NCBI GenBank assembly: GCA_900542795.1
Contig: UQPD01000159.1
Span: 1-5,127, forward strand
DNA from: an uncultured Prevotella sp.
GTDB lineage: Bacteria; Bacteroidota; Bacteroidia; Bacteroidales; Bacteroidaceae
Direction of reading: 5' to 3'
Length of the DNA: 5,127 bases
This document shows positions 1-5,006 of this stretch, piece by piece. The stretch's first letter is position 1. The number at the start of each line of letters is the position of its first letter. The notes below the pieces were generated by a model. The model searched no databases, was not told the DNA's origin, and saw only the letters and a program-made list of their open reading frames with translations. The position numbers and the translations under genes were made by a program.

Positions 1-42
1 CGCGTAAGATCGTCGGCAGCGTCAGATGTGTATAAGAGACAG
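1..42 (+). other. Nextera i5-side sequencing adapter (non-biological)
   Basis: Base 1 fits the last base of the flow-cell oligo, 2-9 (GCGTAAGA) are an 8-base i5 index, 10-23 (TCGTCGGCAGCGTC) are the Nextera read-1 adapter, and 24-42 (AGATGTGTATAAGAGACAG) are the 19-bp Tn5 mosaic end. Genomic sequence begins at 43. The match to the known adapter is exact. This is residual library sequence, not a transposon in the organism. Confidence 0.99.
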
Positions 43-58
43 ACTTATTACTTAATAC

Positions 59-1045
59 TTAAATGTGTGTGTGCTTGCGATGGTTAACACGTGCCCAACC
101 AAAAGCACCTAATAACACAACAAGAGCAGTTTGAATGGTGTGTACCACAAGGGCAAACATAATGGCATCTTGTTCTGCCACACCATAAAGCACCAACATA
201 GTCTTTACGGCAAAGTGCCACGGACCTGCCCCATTGGGAGTAGGAACAAGCACAGCAAATGTGCCAACGCAGAATATAAGGAATGCAGCACCAGGCGATA
301 TGCCTGATGTAAAATTGAAACAGAAGAATGCGATGTAGAAGTGCAAGAAGTAACCCACCCATATCAACACACTGTAAAACAGATAGAGTGGCAAATTGCT
401 GACACGACGCAAAGAGAGCACACCTTCCCACACACCTTGCAACATGTCGCGACCTTTTTTAAAGAAGGCATAACGACGCAATAAGATAAAGGCCGCTACA
501 ACGGCAGCAACCAAACAGACAAAGGTTACTAAATAACCCGTTAAGGTGAAGCGATGCAAGATGTCGCCAAAGTCTGTTCCTGTTTTGTTAAGGAACGCCA
601 TAAACATGGGTAGTTGCAAAAGAAATGCAAGTCCTGTAAATGCCAACATCAACAGGGAGTCGACCAAACGCTCGGTTACGACCGTACCTAATGACTTGGT
701 AAATGAAACGCCATCGCACTTCTTAAGTGTGCCACAACGGGTAACTTCGCCCACACGTGGCACCACCAAACTGGCTGCATACGACATAAAGATAGAATCG
801 ATGCAGGTGGTACGACGTGGATGTTCACCAAGAGGGTCGAGTGTCATCTTCCATCGCCAAGCACGTGCCATTTGAGGCAAAATGCCAAAGGCTAACGACA
901 GAGCCATCCAACCCCAATTCATTTTATTGAGCACATAGCCCATAAAGTCGGACCAATTTGTACCCCGATACATCCACCACAATATGCCAAATCCAAGCAC
1001 AAAGGGGAGCGCTATTTGTAATATGAGTTTCAACAGGTGTTTCAA
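59..1045 (-). CDS. Lysylphosphatidylglycerol synthase transmembrane-domain (flippase-like) membrane protein
   Basis: A complete 328-residue integral inner-membrane protein resembling the LPG_synthase_TM / UPF0104 (AglD/YbhN-like) family. It has about seven or eight hydrophobic segments, near residues 7-25, 44-62, 82-97, 127-152, 167-190, 217-243, 248-268 and 293-318. Family hallmarks are RAWRWKM (61-67), PRVGEVTR (96-103) with TLKK just after, VTERLVDS (123-130) and the proline/glycine motif PTPNGAGPWH (268-277). In MprF this membrane domain moves lysyl-phosphatidylglycerol between leaflets. Here the cytoplasmic aminoacyl-transferase domain is absent, so this is the stand-alone type whose lipid or polyprenol-linked substrate is generally unknown. 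The start is TTG at 1045, because a perfect AGGAGG lies 5 nt upstream and the next in-frame Met is residue 25. The gene is divergent from rsmA. I am sure of the family, but the substrate cannot be told from sequence. Confidence 0.9.
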   Translation of the reverse strand: MKHLLKLILQIALPFVLGFGILWWMYRGTNWSDFMGYVLNKMNWGWMALSLAFGILPQMARAWRWKMTLDPLGEHPRRTTCIDSIFMSYAASLVVPRVGEVTRCGTLKKCDGVSFTKSLGTVVTERLVDSLLMLAFTGLAFLLQLPMFMAFLNKTGTDFGDILHRFTLTGYLVTFVCLVAAVVAAFILLRRYAFFKKGRDMLQGVWEGVLSLRRVSNLPLYLFYSVLIWVGYFLHFYIAFFCFNFTSGISPGAAFLIFCVGTFAVLVPTPNGAGPWHFAVKTMLVLYGVAEQDAIMFALVVHTIQTALVVLLGAFGWARVNHRKHTHI

Positions 1046-1050
1046 AACTT

Positions 1051-1056
1051 CCTCCT
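1051..1056 (-). promoter_or_regulatory. Shine-Dalgarno that fixes a TTG start
   Basis: On the minus strand AGGAGG ends 5 nt before TTG at 1045. It is the strongest Shine-Dalgarno in the window; the other genes lack an obvious one. It decides the start of the membrane-protein gene. Confidence 0.8.
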
Positions 1057-1088
1057 GATTGATTTTTGATTTATAGATAACAGTAAGG

Positions 1089-1119
1089 AAAAATTACATC
1101 TTTTTTTACTGTTGACAGA
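1089..1119 (-). promoter_or_regulatory. Candidate proximal promoter for the membrane-protein gene
   Basis: Reading the minus strand, TCTG (1119-1116) is followed by exactly 19 nt and then TAATTTTT (1096-1089). This is one mismatch from the Bacteroidetes -33 TTTG and one from the -7 box TAnnTTTG, at canonical spacing. The leader would be roughly 40 nt and would include the AGGAGG. The match is imperfect and competes with the box at 1221-1228. Confidence 0.3.
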
Positions 1120-1162
1120 CTGCCTTGAAATATAAAATTCCACGACAATCAAATAAAATGCT

Positions 1163-1170
1163 TATCTTTG
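1163..1170 (+). promoter_or_regulatory. Bacteroidetes -7 box, rsmA promoter
   Basis: TATCTTTG matches TAnnTTTG exactly and is followed by CA, the usual context of Prevotella/Bacteroides promoters. No good TTTG is seen 19-21 nt upstream, so the -33 element is weak. Transcription would start near 1175, giving rsmA a leader of about 65-70 nt. An inverted repeat GCAGCCA/TGGCTGC (1170-1176 / 1204-1210) begins at the last base of this box and could fold in the leader or bind a regulator. Confidence 0.55.
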
Positions 1171-1220
1171 CAGCCAATTAAGGCAAAGTTGTTGGCCCTG
1201 AAATGGCTGCAGCACTAATG

Positions 1221-1228
1221 CAAAAGTA
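1221..1228 (-). promoter_or_regulatory. Candidate distal -7 box facing left
   Basis: The minus strand reads TACTTTTG, an exact TAnnTTTG match followed by CA. It would drive the membrane-protein gene with a leader of about 170 nt. No TTTG is seen at the -33 distance, and the box lies only 16 nt from the rsmA start codon. The same octamer sits directly before higB, where the rest of the promoter is better. Confidence 0.35.
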
Positions 1229-1243
1229 GAAAAAATAAATCAG

Positions 1244-2068
1244 ATGAAGTCTGTACGCCCCAAAAAATTTCTTGGTCAGCACTTTCTGACCCACTTACCA
1301 ACGGCACAAGCCATTGCCGACACCGTTGATGCGTGTCCCGAACTACCTATTTTGGAAGTAGGACCGGGCATGGGAGTGATGACCCAATTTATTCTGCCTA
1401 AGAAACGCGAATTTAAAGTTGTTGAAATCGACTTTGAAAGCGTGGCTTACTTGCGCGAGCATTTTCCCGAGCTCGAAGACAACATTATTGAAGACGACTT
1501 CTTGAAAATGCACCTTGAGCACACTTTCGGTGGACGCCCCTTTGTGCTTACAGGCAATTATCCTTACAACATCAGCAGTCAAATCTTTTTTAAGATGCTC
1601 GACTACCGCCACCTCATTCCTTGCTGCACTGGTATGATTCAGAAGGAAGTGGCTGAGCGTTTGGCTGCAAAACCAGGTTGCAAGGCTTATGGCATTTTAA
1701 GTGTGTTGGTACAATTATATTATCACGTTGACTATCTTTTCACCGTAGAGCCTGGTGTTTTCAATCCACCTCCTAAGGTGCGCAGTGCTGTGATACGCAT
1801 GACACGCAATGATGTGACAGACCCTGGCTGCGATGAAAGTTTGTTGAAACGTGTGGTTAAAACCACCTTTAATCAGCGTCGTAAAATGATGCGCGGTTCT
1901 ATTAAGCCCTTGTTGCACGAATTAGACCAACAATGCGATGGACCTGCACCCGACCACACCGAATTCTTGGCACAACCGCTGCTTACACGTCGTCCCGAAC
2001 AACTTTCGGTACAAGAATTTGTGGACTTAACAAATAATGTTGCGGCACATTACAATAAACTGGGATAA
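1244..2068 (+). CDS. rsmA: 16S rRNA (adenine1518-N6/adenine1519-N6) dimethyltransferase RsmA (KsgA)
   Basis: A full-length 274-residue cytoplasmic enzyme that dimethylates the two adjacent adenines in the helix-45 loop of 16S rRNA, using S-adenosylmethionine, late in 30S subunit maturation. The Rossmann methyltransferase motifs appear in order: N-terminal FLGQHFL (9-15), SAM-binding EVGPGMGVMT (38-47), acidic EID (61-63), EDDF (83-86) and catalytic GNYPYN (104-109, the N-x-P-Y motif). FNPPPKVRSAV (173-183) and NQRRKMMR (210-217) follow, then the small helical C-terminal domain with RRPEQLS (249-255). ATG 1244 puts MKSVRPKKFLGQHFL at the normal distance from the family N-terminus; no clear Shine-Dalgarno precedes it, which is common in Bacteroidetes. 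It is divergent from the membrane-protein gene and 116 nt upstream of rmlB. No residue expected for activity is missing. Family loss elsewhere confers kasugamycin resistance. Confidence 0.97.
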   Translation: MKSVRPKKFLGQHFLTHLPTAQAIADTVDACPELPILEVGPGMGVMTQFILPKKREFKVVEIDFESVAYLREHFPELEDNIIEDDFLKMHLEHTFGGRPFVLTGNYPYNISSQIFFKMLDYRHLIPCCTGMIQKEVAERLAAKPGCKAYGILSVLVQLYYHVDYLFTVEPGVFNPPPKVRSAVIRMTRNDVTDPGCDESLLKRVVKTTFNQRRKMMRGSIKPLLHELDQQCDGPAPDHTEFLAQPLLTRRPEQLSVQEFVDLTNNVAAHYNKLG

Positions 2069-2184
2069 AATCAGTTTCATAAGTAGGTATTAAATCTAAT
2101 CTTCGTCAAAAAAGTTTAGACGACTTCATATGCGACATTTTTCCCCATTTGCCGCAAAATAATTCAGAAAACAATCTCTACACA

Positions 2185-3333
2185 ATGAAAACATACTTGG
2201 TAACAGGTGCTGCCGGTTTTATCGGCGCGAACTACCTGAAATACATTCTTGGCAAGTACAATGATGTACGCGTTGTAGTACTTGATTTACTCACTTACGC
2301 AGGATACCTCGGCACTATAGCCGAAGACATTGACAACGAACGCTGCTTCTTTGTGAAGGGTGACATCTGCGACCGCGGACTACTCGACAAACTCTTTGCT
2401 GAATATCGTTTCGATGTAGTTGTAAACTTTGCTGCCGAAAGTCATGTTGACCGCAGCATTGAAAACCCACAGCTCTTCCTCAACACCAATATTTTGGGCA
2501 CACAGAATTTGCTTGATGCTGCCCGTGCTGCTTGGGTTATGGGAAGCGATGAACAGGGTTATCCCACATGGCGCAAGGGGGTACGTTTCCACCAGGTTTC
2601 AACCGATGAGGTGTATGGTTCTTTAGGCGCAGAAGGTTTCTTTACTGAAAAAACGCCTCTTTGTCCGCACAGCCCCTACAGTGCTTCAAAGACATCAGCC
2701 GACCACTTTGTATGTGCTTACCACGACACCTACCACATGCCTGTAAGCATCACTCGCTGCTCTAACAACTATGGTCCCTACCAGTTCCCCGAAAAGCTTA
2801 TTCCACTGGTAATTAACAACATTCTCGAAGGCAAGCGCTTGCCCGTTTATGGCAAAGGCGAGAACATTCGCGACTGGCTCTATGTTGAAGACCACTGCAA
2901 AGCCATCGACATGGTTATTAACCAAGGTGCTGAAGGCAGCATCTACAACGTAGGCGGACACAACGAGCGTCAAAACATTCAGATTGTAAAGATTATCATT
3001 CGCACCATCCACGACATCATGGAGAAGGAGCCGCAGTTCCGCACATTGCTTAAAAAGCAAGAGCGCGATGCCAATGGTGAAATCTGCATCGATTGGATTA
3101 ACGAAGATCTTATTACCTTTGTTAAGGACCGTTTGGGTCATGACCAACGCTACGGCATCGACCCCACTAAGATTAAGGAAGACTTGGGTTGGTATCCTGA
3201 AACAACCTTTGAGGTGGGCATCGTAAAGACCATTCGCTGGAATCTTGAACACCACGATTGGATTGAAGCTGTTAGCGGTGACGACTACCAGCAATATTAC
3301 GACAAGATGTATGCAGCTAAAGGACGCTGCTAA
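2185..3333 (+). CDS. rmlB: dTDP-glucose 4,6-dehydratase RmlB (RfbB)
   Basis: Converts dTDP-D-glucose to dTDP-4-keto-6-deoxy-D-glucose, the second step of dTDP-L-rhamnose synthesis and a branch point to other 6-deoxysugars of surface polysaccharides. It is a cytoplasmic extended short-chain dehydrogenase/reductase. Seen from the chosen start: NAD-binding TGAAGFIG (7-14), AESHVDRS (84-91), catalytic STDEVYG (139-145, Asp141/Glu142), YSASK (165-169, Tyr/Lys pair), NNYGPYQFPEKLIP (194-207), GENIRDWLYVEDHC (225-238) and GGHNE (257-261). At 382 residues it is longer than the roughly 340-360 typical of enterobacterial RmlB. The extra length includes segments near 115-132 and 276-316, insertions I associate with Bacteroidetes homologues. 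ATG 2185 is chosen because MKTYLVTGAAGF is the family N-terminus; an in-frame TTG at 2149 adds only 12 unrelated residues. Two in-frame TAA stops end it. No -7 box is seen in the 116-nt gap after rsmA, so read-through from rsmA is possible. No rmlA, rmlC or rmlD is in the window. Confidence 0.96.
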   Translation: MKTYLVTGAAGFIGANYLKYILGKYNDVRVVVLDLLTYAGYLGTIAEDIDNERCFFVKGDICDRGLLDKLFAEYRFDVVVNFAAESHVDRSIENPQLFLNTNILGTQNLLDAARAAWVMGSDEQGYPTWRKGVRFHQVSTDEVYGSLGAEGFFTEKTPLCPHSPYSASKTSADHFVCAYHDTYHMPVSITRCSNNYGPYQFPEKLIPLVINNILEGKRLPVYGKGENIRDWLYVEDHCKAIDMVINQGAEGSIYNVGGHNERQNIQIVKIIIRTIHDIMEKEPQFRTLLKKQERDANGEICIDWINEDLITFVKDRLGHDQRYGIDPTKIKEDLGWYPETTFEVGIVKTIRWNLEHHDWIEAVSGDDYQQYYDKMYAAKGRC

Positions 3334-3346
3334 TAAGTAAACATAA

Positions 3347-3408
3347 GGCGGTATAAACGCATAAGAGTAACCCTTTATAATGCTCTGCGTTTATACCGCC
3401 CTTTATAT
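3347..3408 (+). terminator. 15-bp stem-loop after rmlB, probable terminator
   Basis: A perfect 15-bp inverted repeat (3347-3361 GGCGGTATAAACGCA with 3386-3400) encloses a 24-nt loop and begins 13 nt after the rmlB stop. It is followed by CTTTATATT, a broken rather than pure T-run. The flanks ATAA and TTAT extend the pairing beyond a 2-nt bulge. The loop is longer than in a classic intrinsic terminator. Because it ends 21 nt before the GNAT start codon it could instead be an attenuator or an RNA-processing site. Confidence 0.6.
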
Positions 3409-3421
3409 TGAACTTTCTTTA

Positions 3422-3904
3422 ATGATACGCAAAGTAAGACTTGACGATGCACCAGCCATTGCCAACATCTATAACCCCTTTATTACACAAACTACAGTCA
3501 GTTTCGAAACAGAAGAAGTGAGCACTGAGCAGATGGCAAAACGCATAGCCGATATTTCAGCGCATTATCCTTATTATGTTTACGAAGAAGATGGCAAACT
3601 CTTAGGCTACTGCTACTTGCATACTTGGAAAGAACGTGCAGCCTATGCCCCAACTCTTGAACTAACGATTTACCTTGCGCCCGAAGCACAAGGCAGAGGC
3701 ATCGGACGTCCCATGGTGGAGCAACTCATTGCCGATGCCCGACAAATGCAAGTGCATGCCTTGATAGCTTGTATTACGCAAGAAAATGAACATAGCGTGC
3801 GCTTTCACCAATCCTTGGGTTTTAAACAGGTGTCACACTTTAAAAACGTTGGCTACAAATTGGGCAGAATGCTCGATGTGGTAGACTTAGAACTTGAATT
3901 GTAA
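3422..3904 (+). CDS. GNAT N-acetyltransferase, phosphinothricin/methionine-sulfoximine acetyltransferase type
   Basis: A 160-residue single-domain cytoplasmic acetyltransferase that uses acetyl-CoA. The family signs are the N-terminal MIRKVRLDDAPAIANIYNPF, the beta4 segment WKERAAYAPTLELTIYL (69-85) with Glu80 where the catalytic acid sits in Pat/Bar/MnaT relatives, and the acetyl-CoA loop QGRGIG (90-95). ENEHSVRFHQSLGF (121-134) and KNVGYKLGRMLDV (141-153) complete the fold. Relatives acetylate the amino group of phosphinothricin, methionine sulfoximine or free methionine; the real substrate here is unknown. The upstream in-frame ATG at 3380 is rejected because it lies in the loop of the preceding hairpin and would add 14 non-conserved residues. 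No clear promoter or Shine-Dalgarno precedes 3422, so it may depend on read-through from rmlB. It converges with higA. Confidence 0.88.
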   Translation: MIRKVRLDDAPAIANIYNPFITQTTVSFETEEVSTEQMAKRIADISAHYPYYVYEEDGKLLGYCYLHTWKERAAYAPTLELTIYLAPEAQGRGIGRPMVEQLIADARQMQVHALIACITQENEHSVRFHQSLGFKQVSHFKNVGYKLGRMLDVVDLELEL

Positions 3905-3964
3905 AAGTCGGGGTATTCTAAGAAGCCATTCACAGACCTAAGCAAACTGCCATTTGTGTTTTTA

Positions 3965-4100
3965 GTCATAAATGTCCATCAATGAGTCATAAATTTTCCA
4001 TAAATCCCTCGCGCTACCCCAACCCCGAAAGGGGTTATTTATGGAAATTCAAAAATAATAATTCATGAACATTTATGGCTCATTGATGGACATTTTTGAC
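3965..4100. repeat. Nested palindromic intergenic element (136 bp)
   Basis: Three inverted repeats are nested. The outer arms 3965-3994 and 4071-4100 are 30 nt and match at 28 positions; one of the two exceptions would be a G-U pair in RNA. The middle arms 3995-4005 and 4037-4047 are a perfect 11 bp (TTTCCATAAAT) and abut the outer arm on the left. The inner hairpin is AACCCC-GAAA-GGGGTT (4021-4036). The motif CATAAAT occurs three times forward (3967, 3988, 3999) and twice reversed (4037-4043, 4071-4077). The element does not code. It may be a REP/MITE-like repeat, a structured RNA or a recombination site. The region 3905-4223 holds no gene. Confidence 0.8.
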
Positions 4101-4124
4101 GAAATAAACAAAGACATTTTTGAC
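4089..4124. repeat. 12-bp direct repeat beside the palindrome
   Basis: GACATTTTTGAC occurs at 4089-4100, where it ends the right outer arm of the palindrome, and again at 4113-4124, 24 bp downstream. The left end of the palindrome has only the related GTCATAAATGTC. This could be a partial duplication of the element's edge. Confidence 0.7.
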
Positions 4125-4129
4125 TAAAA

Positions 4130-4209
4130 AAAGAATAACTTGCGCAGATTTTGATAATAGCTTGCTATCATTAAGAAGTACCCATTAAAAGTTGCACAAG
4201 TTATTTTTT
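4130..4209. terminator. Inverted repeat with flanking A/T runs, candidate bidirectional terminator
   Basis: The arms 4130-4146 and 4193-4209 (17 nt) pair at 15 positions around the core AATAACTTGYGCA and enclose a 46-nt loop. The right arm ends in TTTTTT on the plus strand. The left arm is flanked by a run of seven A, which reads as T on the minus strand. The repeat lies between the convergent GNAT and higA genes, so it could stop transcription from both. The large loop weakens the case for an intrinsic terminator; it could also be the ends of a small inserted element. Confidence 0.4.
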
Positions 4210-4223
4210 GAACATTACATAAT

Positions 4224-4550
4224 CTAAAGCACCGCAACAGATTTACGTATTTGGTCTAATATACCAGATAGTTTTTTACTTTTCTTGGCTGTCCAATAGT
4301 TATATTGGGTTTGAAGCTCAACCCAAATATAAGCCTTAGTACCCGTGGCTGCTTCTATTTTAAAAGCCAACTCTGGAGTGATTGGGCGCTTTCCTTTTAT
4401 TGTTTCATTAAGTACAGAATAGGAGATTCCCAAAATATCGGCAAACTTTCGTTGAGTAAGTCCGCGTGCTTCTAATTCATCCCCCAAAAGTTCACCAGGA
4501 TGAGTTGGTTCAAAAGGCTCTAATTCGTAAGGATTATATACTTTATTCAT
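4224..4550 (-). CDS. higA: HigA-family antitoxin (XRE helix-turn-helix)
   Basis: A 108-residue DNA-binding antitoxin of a type II toxin-antitoxin system. It neutralises HigB by binding and, in known members, represses its own operon. The HigA signature HPGELLGDELEARGLTQ spans residues 17-33. The helix-turn-helix runs through about 31-55 (LTQRKFADILGIS, then SYSVLNETIKGKRPIT), followed by PELAFKIEAATGTKAYIWVELQ (59-80) and a basic tail. The length is normal for the family. It lies 9 nt after the higB stop on the same strand, so the two are surely co-transcribed and the order is the toxin-first one of higBA loci. No Shine-Dalgarno is evident; coupling to higB translation is plausible. The stop is TAG. 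Confidence 0.93.
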   Translation of the reverse strand: MNKVYNPYELEPFEPTHPGELLGDELEARGLTQRKFADILGISYSVLNETIKGKRPITPELAFKIEAATGTKAYIWVELQTQYNYWTAKKSKKLSGILDQIRKSVAVL

Positions 4551-4559
4551 TTTGGCTGC

Positions 4560-4877
4560 TTATTTATAGTGGTTACTTAACTCTAAAATGAGACAAATTG
4601 TAATGATTTGTTCATCGCCAACTGTACTTACTTTAAATTCTATGCGATATTGCCCATTTGCTCTAACCGAGCAAAGACCGATTTTATCGCCTTGTAATGC
4701 TTCAAAGTTCAGTCCTTTGAATGGAAACAAATCTTCAATTCGCCTAGCCATTTTCAATACATCAATAGCCTTTTTATATCCTTTGACTACTTGAGGTTGA
4801 AATCGGTGTTTCTTATCACTCGTCTTACCTAACTGGTAAAGTTCACGCAGATATTCTTGGTCGAATTCTATTTGCAT
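4560..4877 (-). CDS. higB: HigB-family toxin (RelE/ParE superfamily mRNA interferase)
   Basis: A complete 105-residue toxin. Family members cleave mRNA in the ribosome A site when released from the antitoxin. N-terminal MQIEFDQEYLRELYQLGKT, the segment KKHRFQPQVVKGYKKAIDVL (22-41), FKGLNFEALQGDK (53-65), VRANGQYRIEF (71-81) and C-terminal LELSNHYK (98-105) are the pattern of the HigB-like family found widely in Bacteroidetes. Arg72 and Arg78 in the central strands and His103/Tyr104 near the end are candidates for RNA binding and catalysis by analogy with RelE-type folds. The start ATG 4877 is the only reasonable one; the next Met is residue 43. A -7 box ends 4 nt upstream of the ATG, so the transcript may be leaderless. 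higA follows after 9 nt. Nothing looks broken, so the module should be functional. Confidence 0.93.
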   Translation of the reverse strand: MQIEFDQEYLRELYQLGKTSDKKHRFQPQVVKGYKKAIDVLKMARRIEDLFPFKGLNFEALQGDKIGLCSVRANGQYRIEFKVSTVGDEQIITICLILELSNHYK

Positions 4878-4881
4878 AATG

Positions 4882-4913
4882 CAAAAGTAGCAAGGATTTA
4901 TTATATTCGCAAA
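4882..4913 (-). promoter_or_regulatory. higBA promoter (-33 TTTG / -7 TACTTTTG)
   Basis: On the minus strand TTTG (4913-4910) is followed by 20 nt and then TACTTTTG (4889-4882), an exact match to both Bacteroidetes promoter elements. The -7 box ends 4 nt before the higB ATG, which places the transcription start at or a few bases from the start codon. The -33 element lies inside the 18-bp palindrome. Confidence 0.65.
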
Positions 4914-4922
4914 TTTGCGAAT
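4905..4922. promoter_or_regulatory. Perfect 18-bp palindrome, probable HigA operator
   Basis: ATTCGCAAATTTGCGAAT is its own reverse complement over all 18 bases. It covers the -33 element of the higBA promoter, the expected place for a dimeric XRE repressor to block transcription. Autorepression by HigA or the HigBA complex is known for the family; binding at this site is inferred. Confidence 0.7.
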
Positions 4923-4934
4923 GCTTATTTTGAA

Positions 4935-4950
4935 GCGTATGACTATTCGC
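4935..4950. promoter_or_regulatory. Degenerate second operator candidate
   Basis: GCGTAT-GACT-ATTCGC is an inverted repeat with 5 of 6 pairs matching, built from the same ATTCGC half-site as the palindrome at 4905-4922. Its centre lies 29 bp further upstream, close to three helical turns. It could support cooperative repressor binding. Confidence 0.35.
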
Positions 4951-5006
4951 CTCTAAATTATCATTTATCGTCTTTATCACGAAATATCCCTTTCAAAGCA
5001 TTACTA

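Noticed and set aside
24..42. Tn5/IS50-like mosaic end as a possible native transposon terminus
   Set aside because: It is flanked by exact Nextera adapter and index sequence, with the mirror-image adapter at 5081-5127, and no transposase is present. The 9 bp inside each end are not a target duplication.
546..875. A 109-codon plus-strand frame inside the membrane-protein gene
   Set aside because: It lies antisense to the LPG-synthase-TM gene whose family motifs are clear, and its basic, low-complexity translation resembles no known protein.
1112..1136. TTGACA ... TATAAA as a sigma-70 promoter for rsmA
   Set aside because: The spacing is 13 nt rather than about 17, and Bacteroidetes primary sigma factor uses the -33/-7 type found at 1163-1170.
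2103..2123. TCGTC ... GACGA short stem-loop between rsmA and rmlB as an rsmA terminator
   Set aside because: The stem is only 5 bp with an 11-nt A-rich loop and no T-run follows on the plus strand.
2149..2184. Upstream TTG start giving rmlB 12 extra residues
   Set aside because: The added residues (MPQNNSENNLYT) are not part of the family N-terminus, whereas ATG 2185 begins directly with the NAD-binding strand.
2695..3294. A 199-codon open frame on the minus strand inside rmlB
   Set aside because: It is fully antisense to a strongly recognised rmlB, has no ribosome site or promoter that I can see, and its translation matches no family I know. It is a reading-frame shadow.
3965..4100. The nested palindrome as an integron attC site or CRISPR repeat
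   Set aside because: I see no GTTRRRY/RYYYAAC core pair at the ends and no regularly spaced identical repeats with unique spacers; no integrase or cas gene is in the window.
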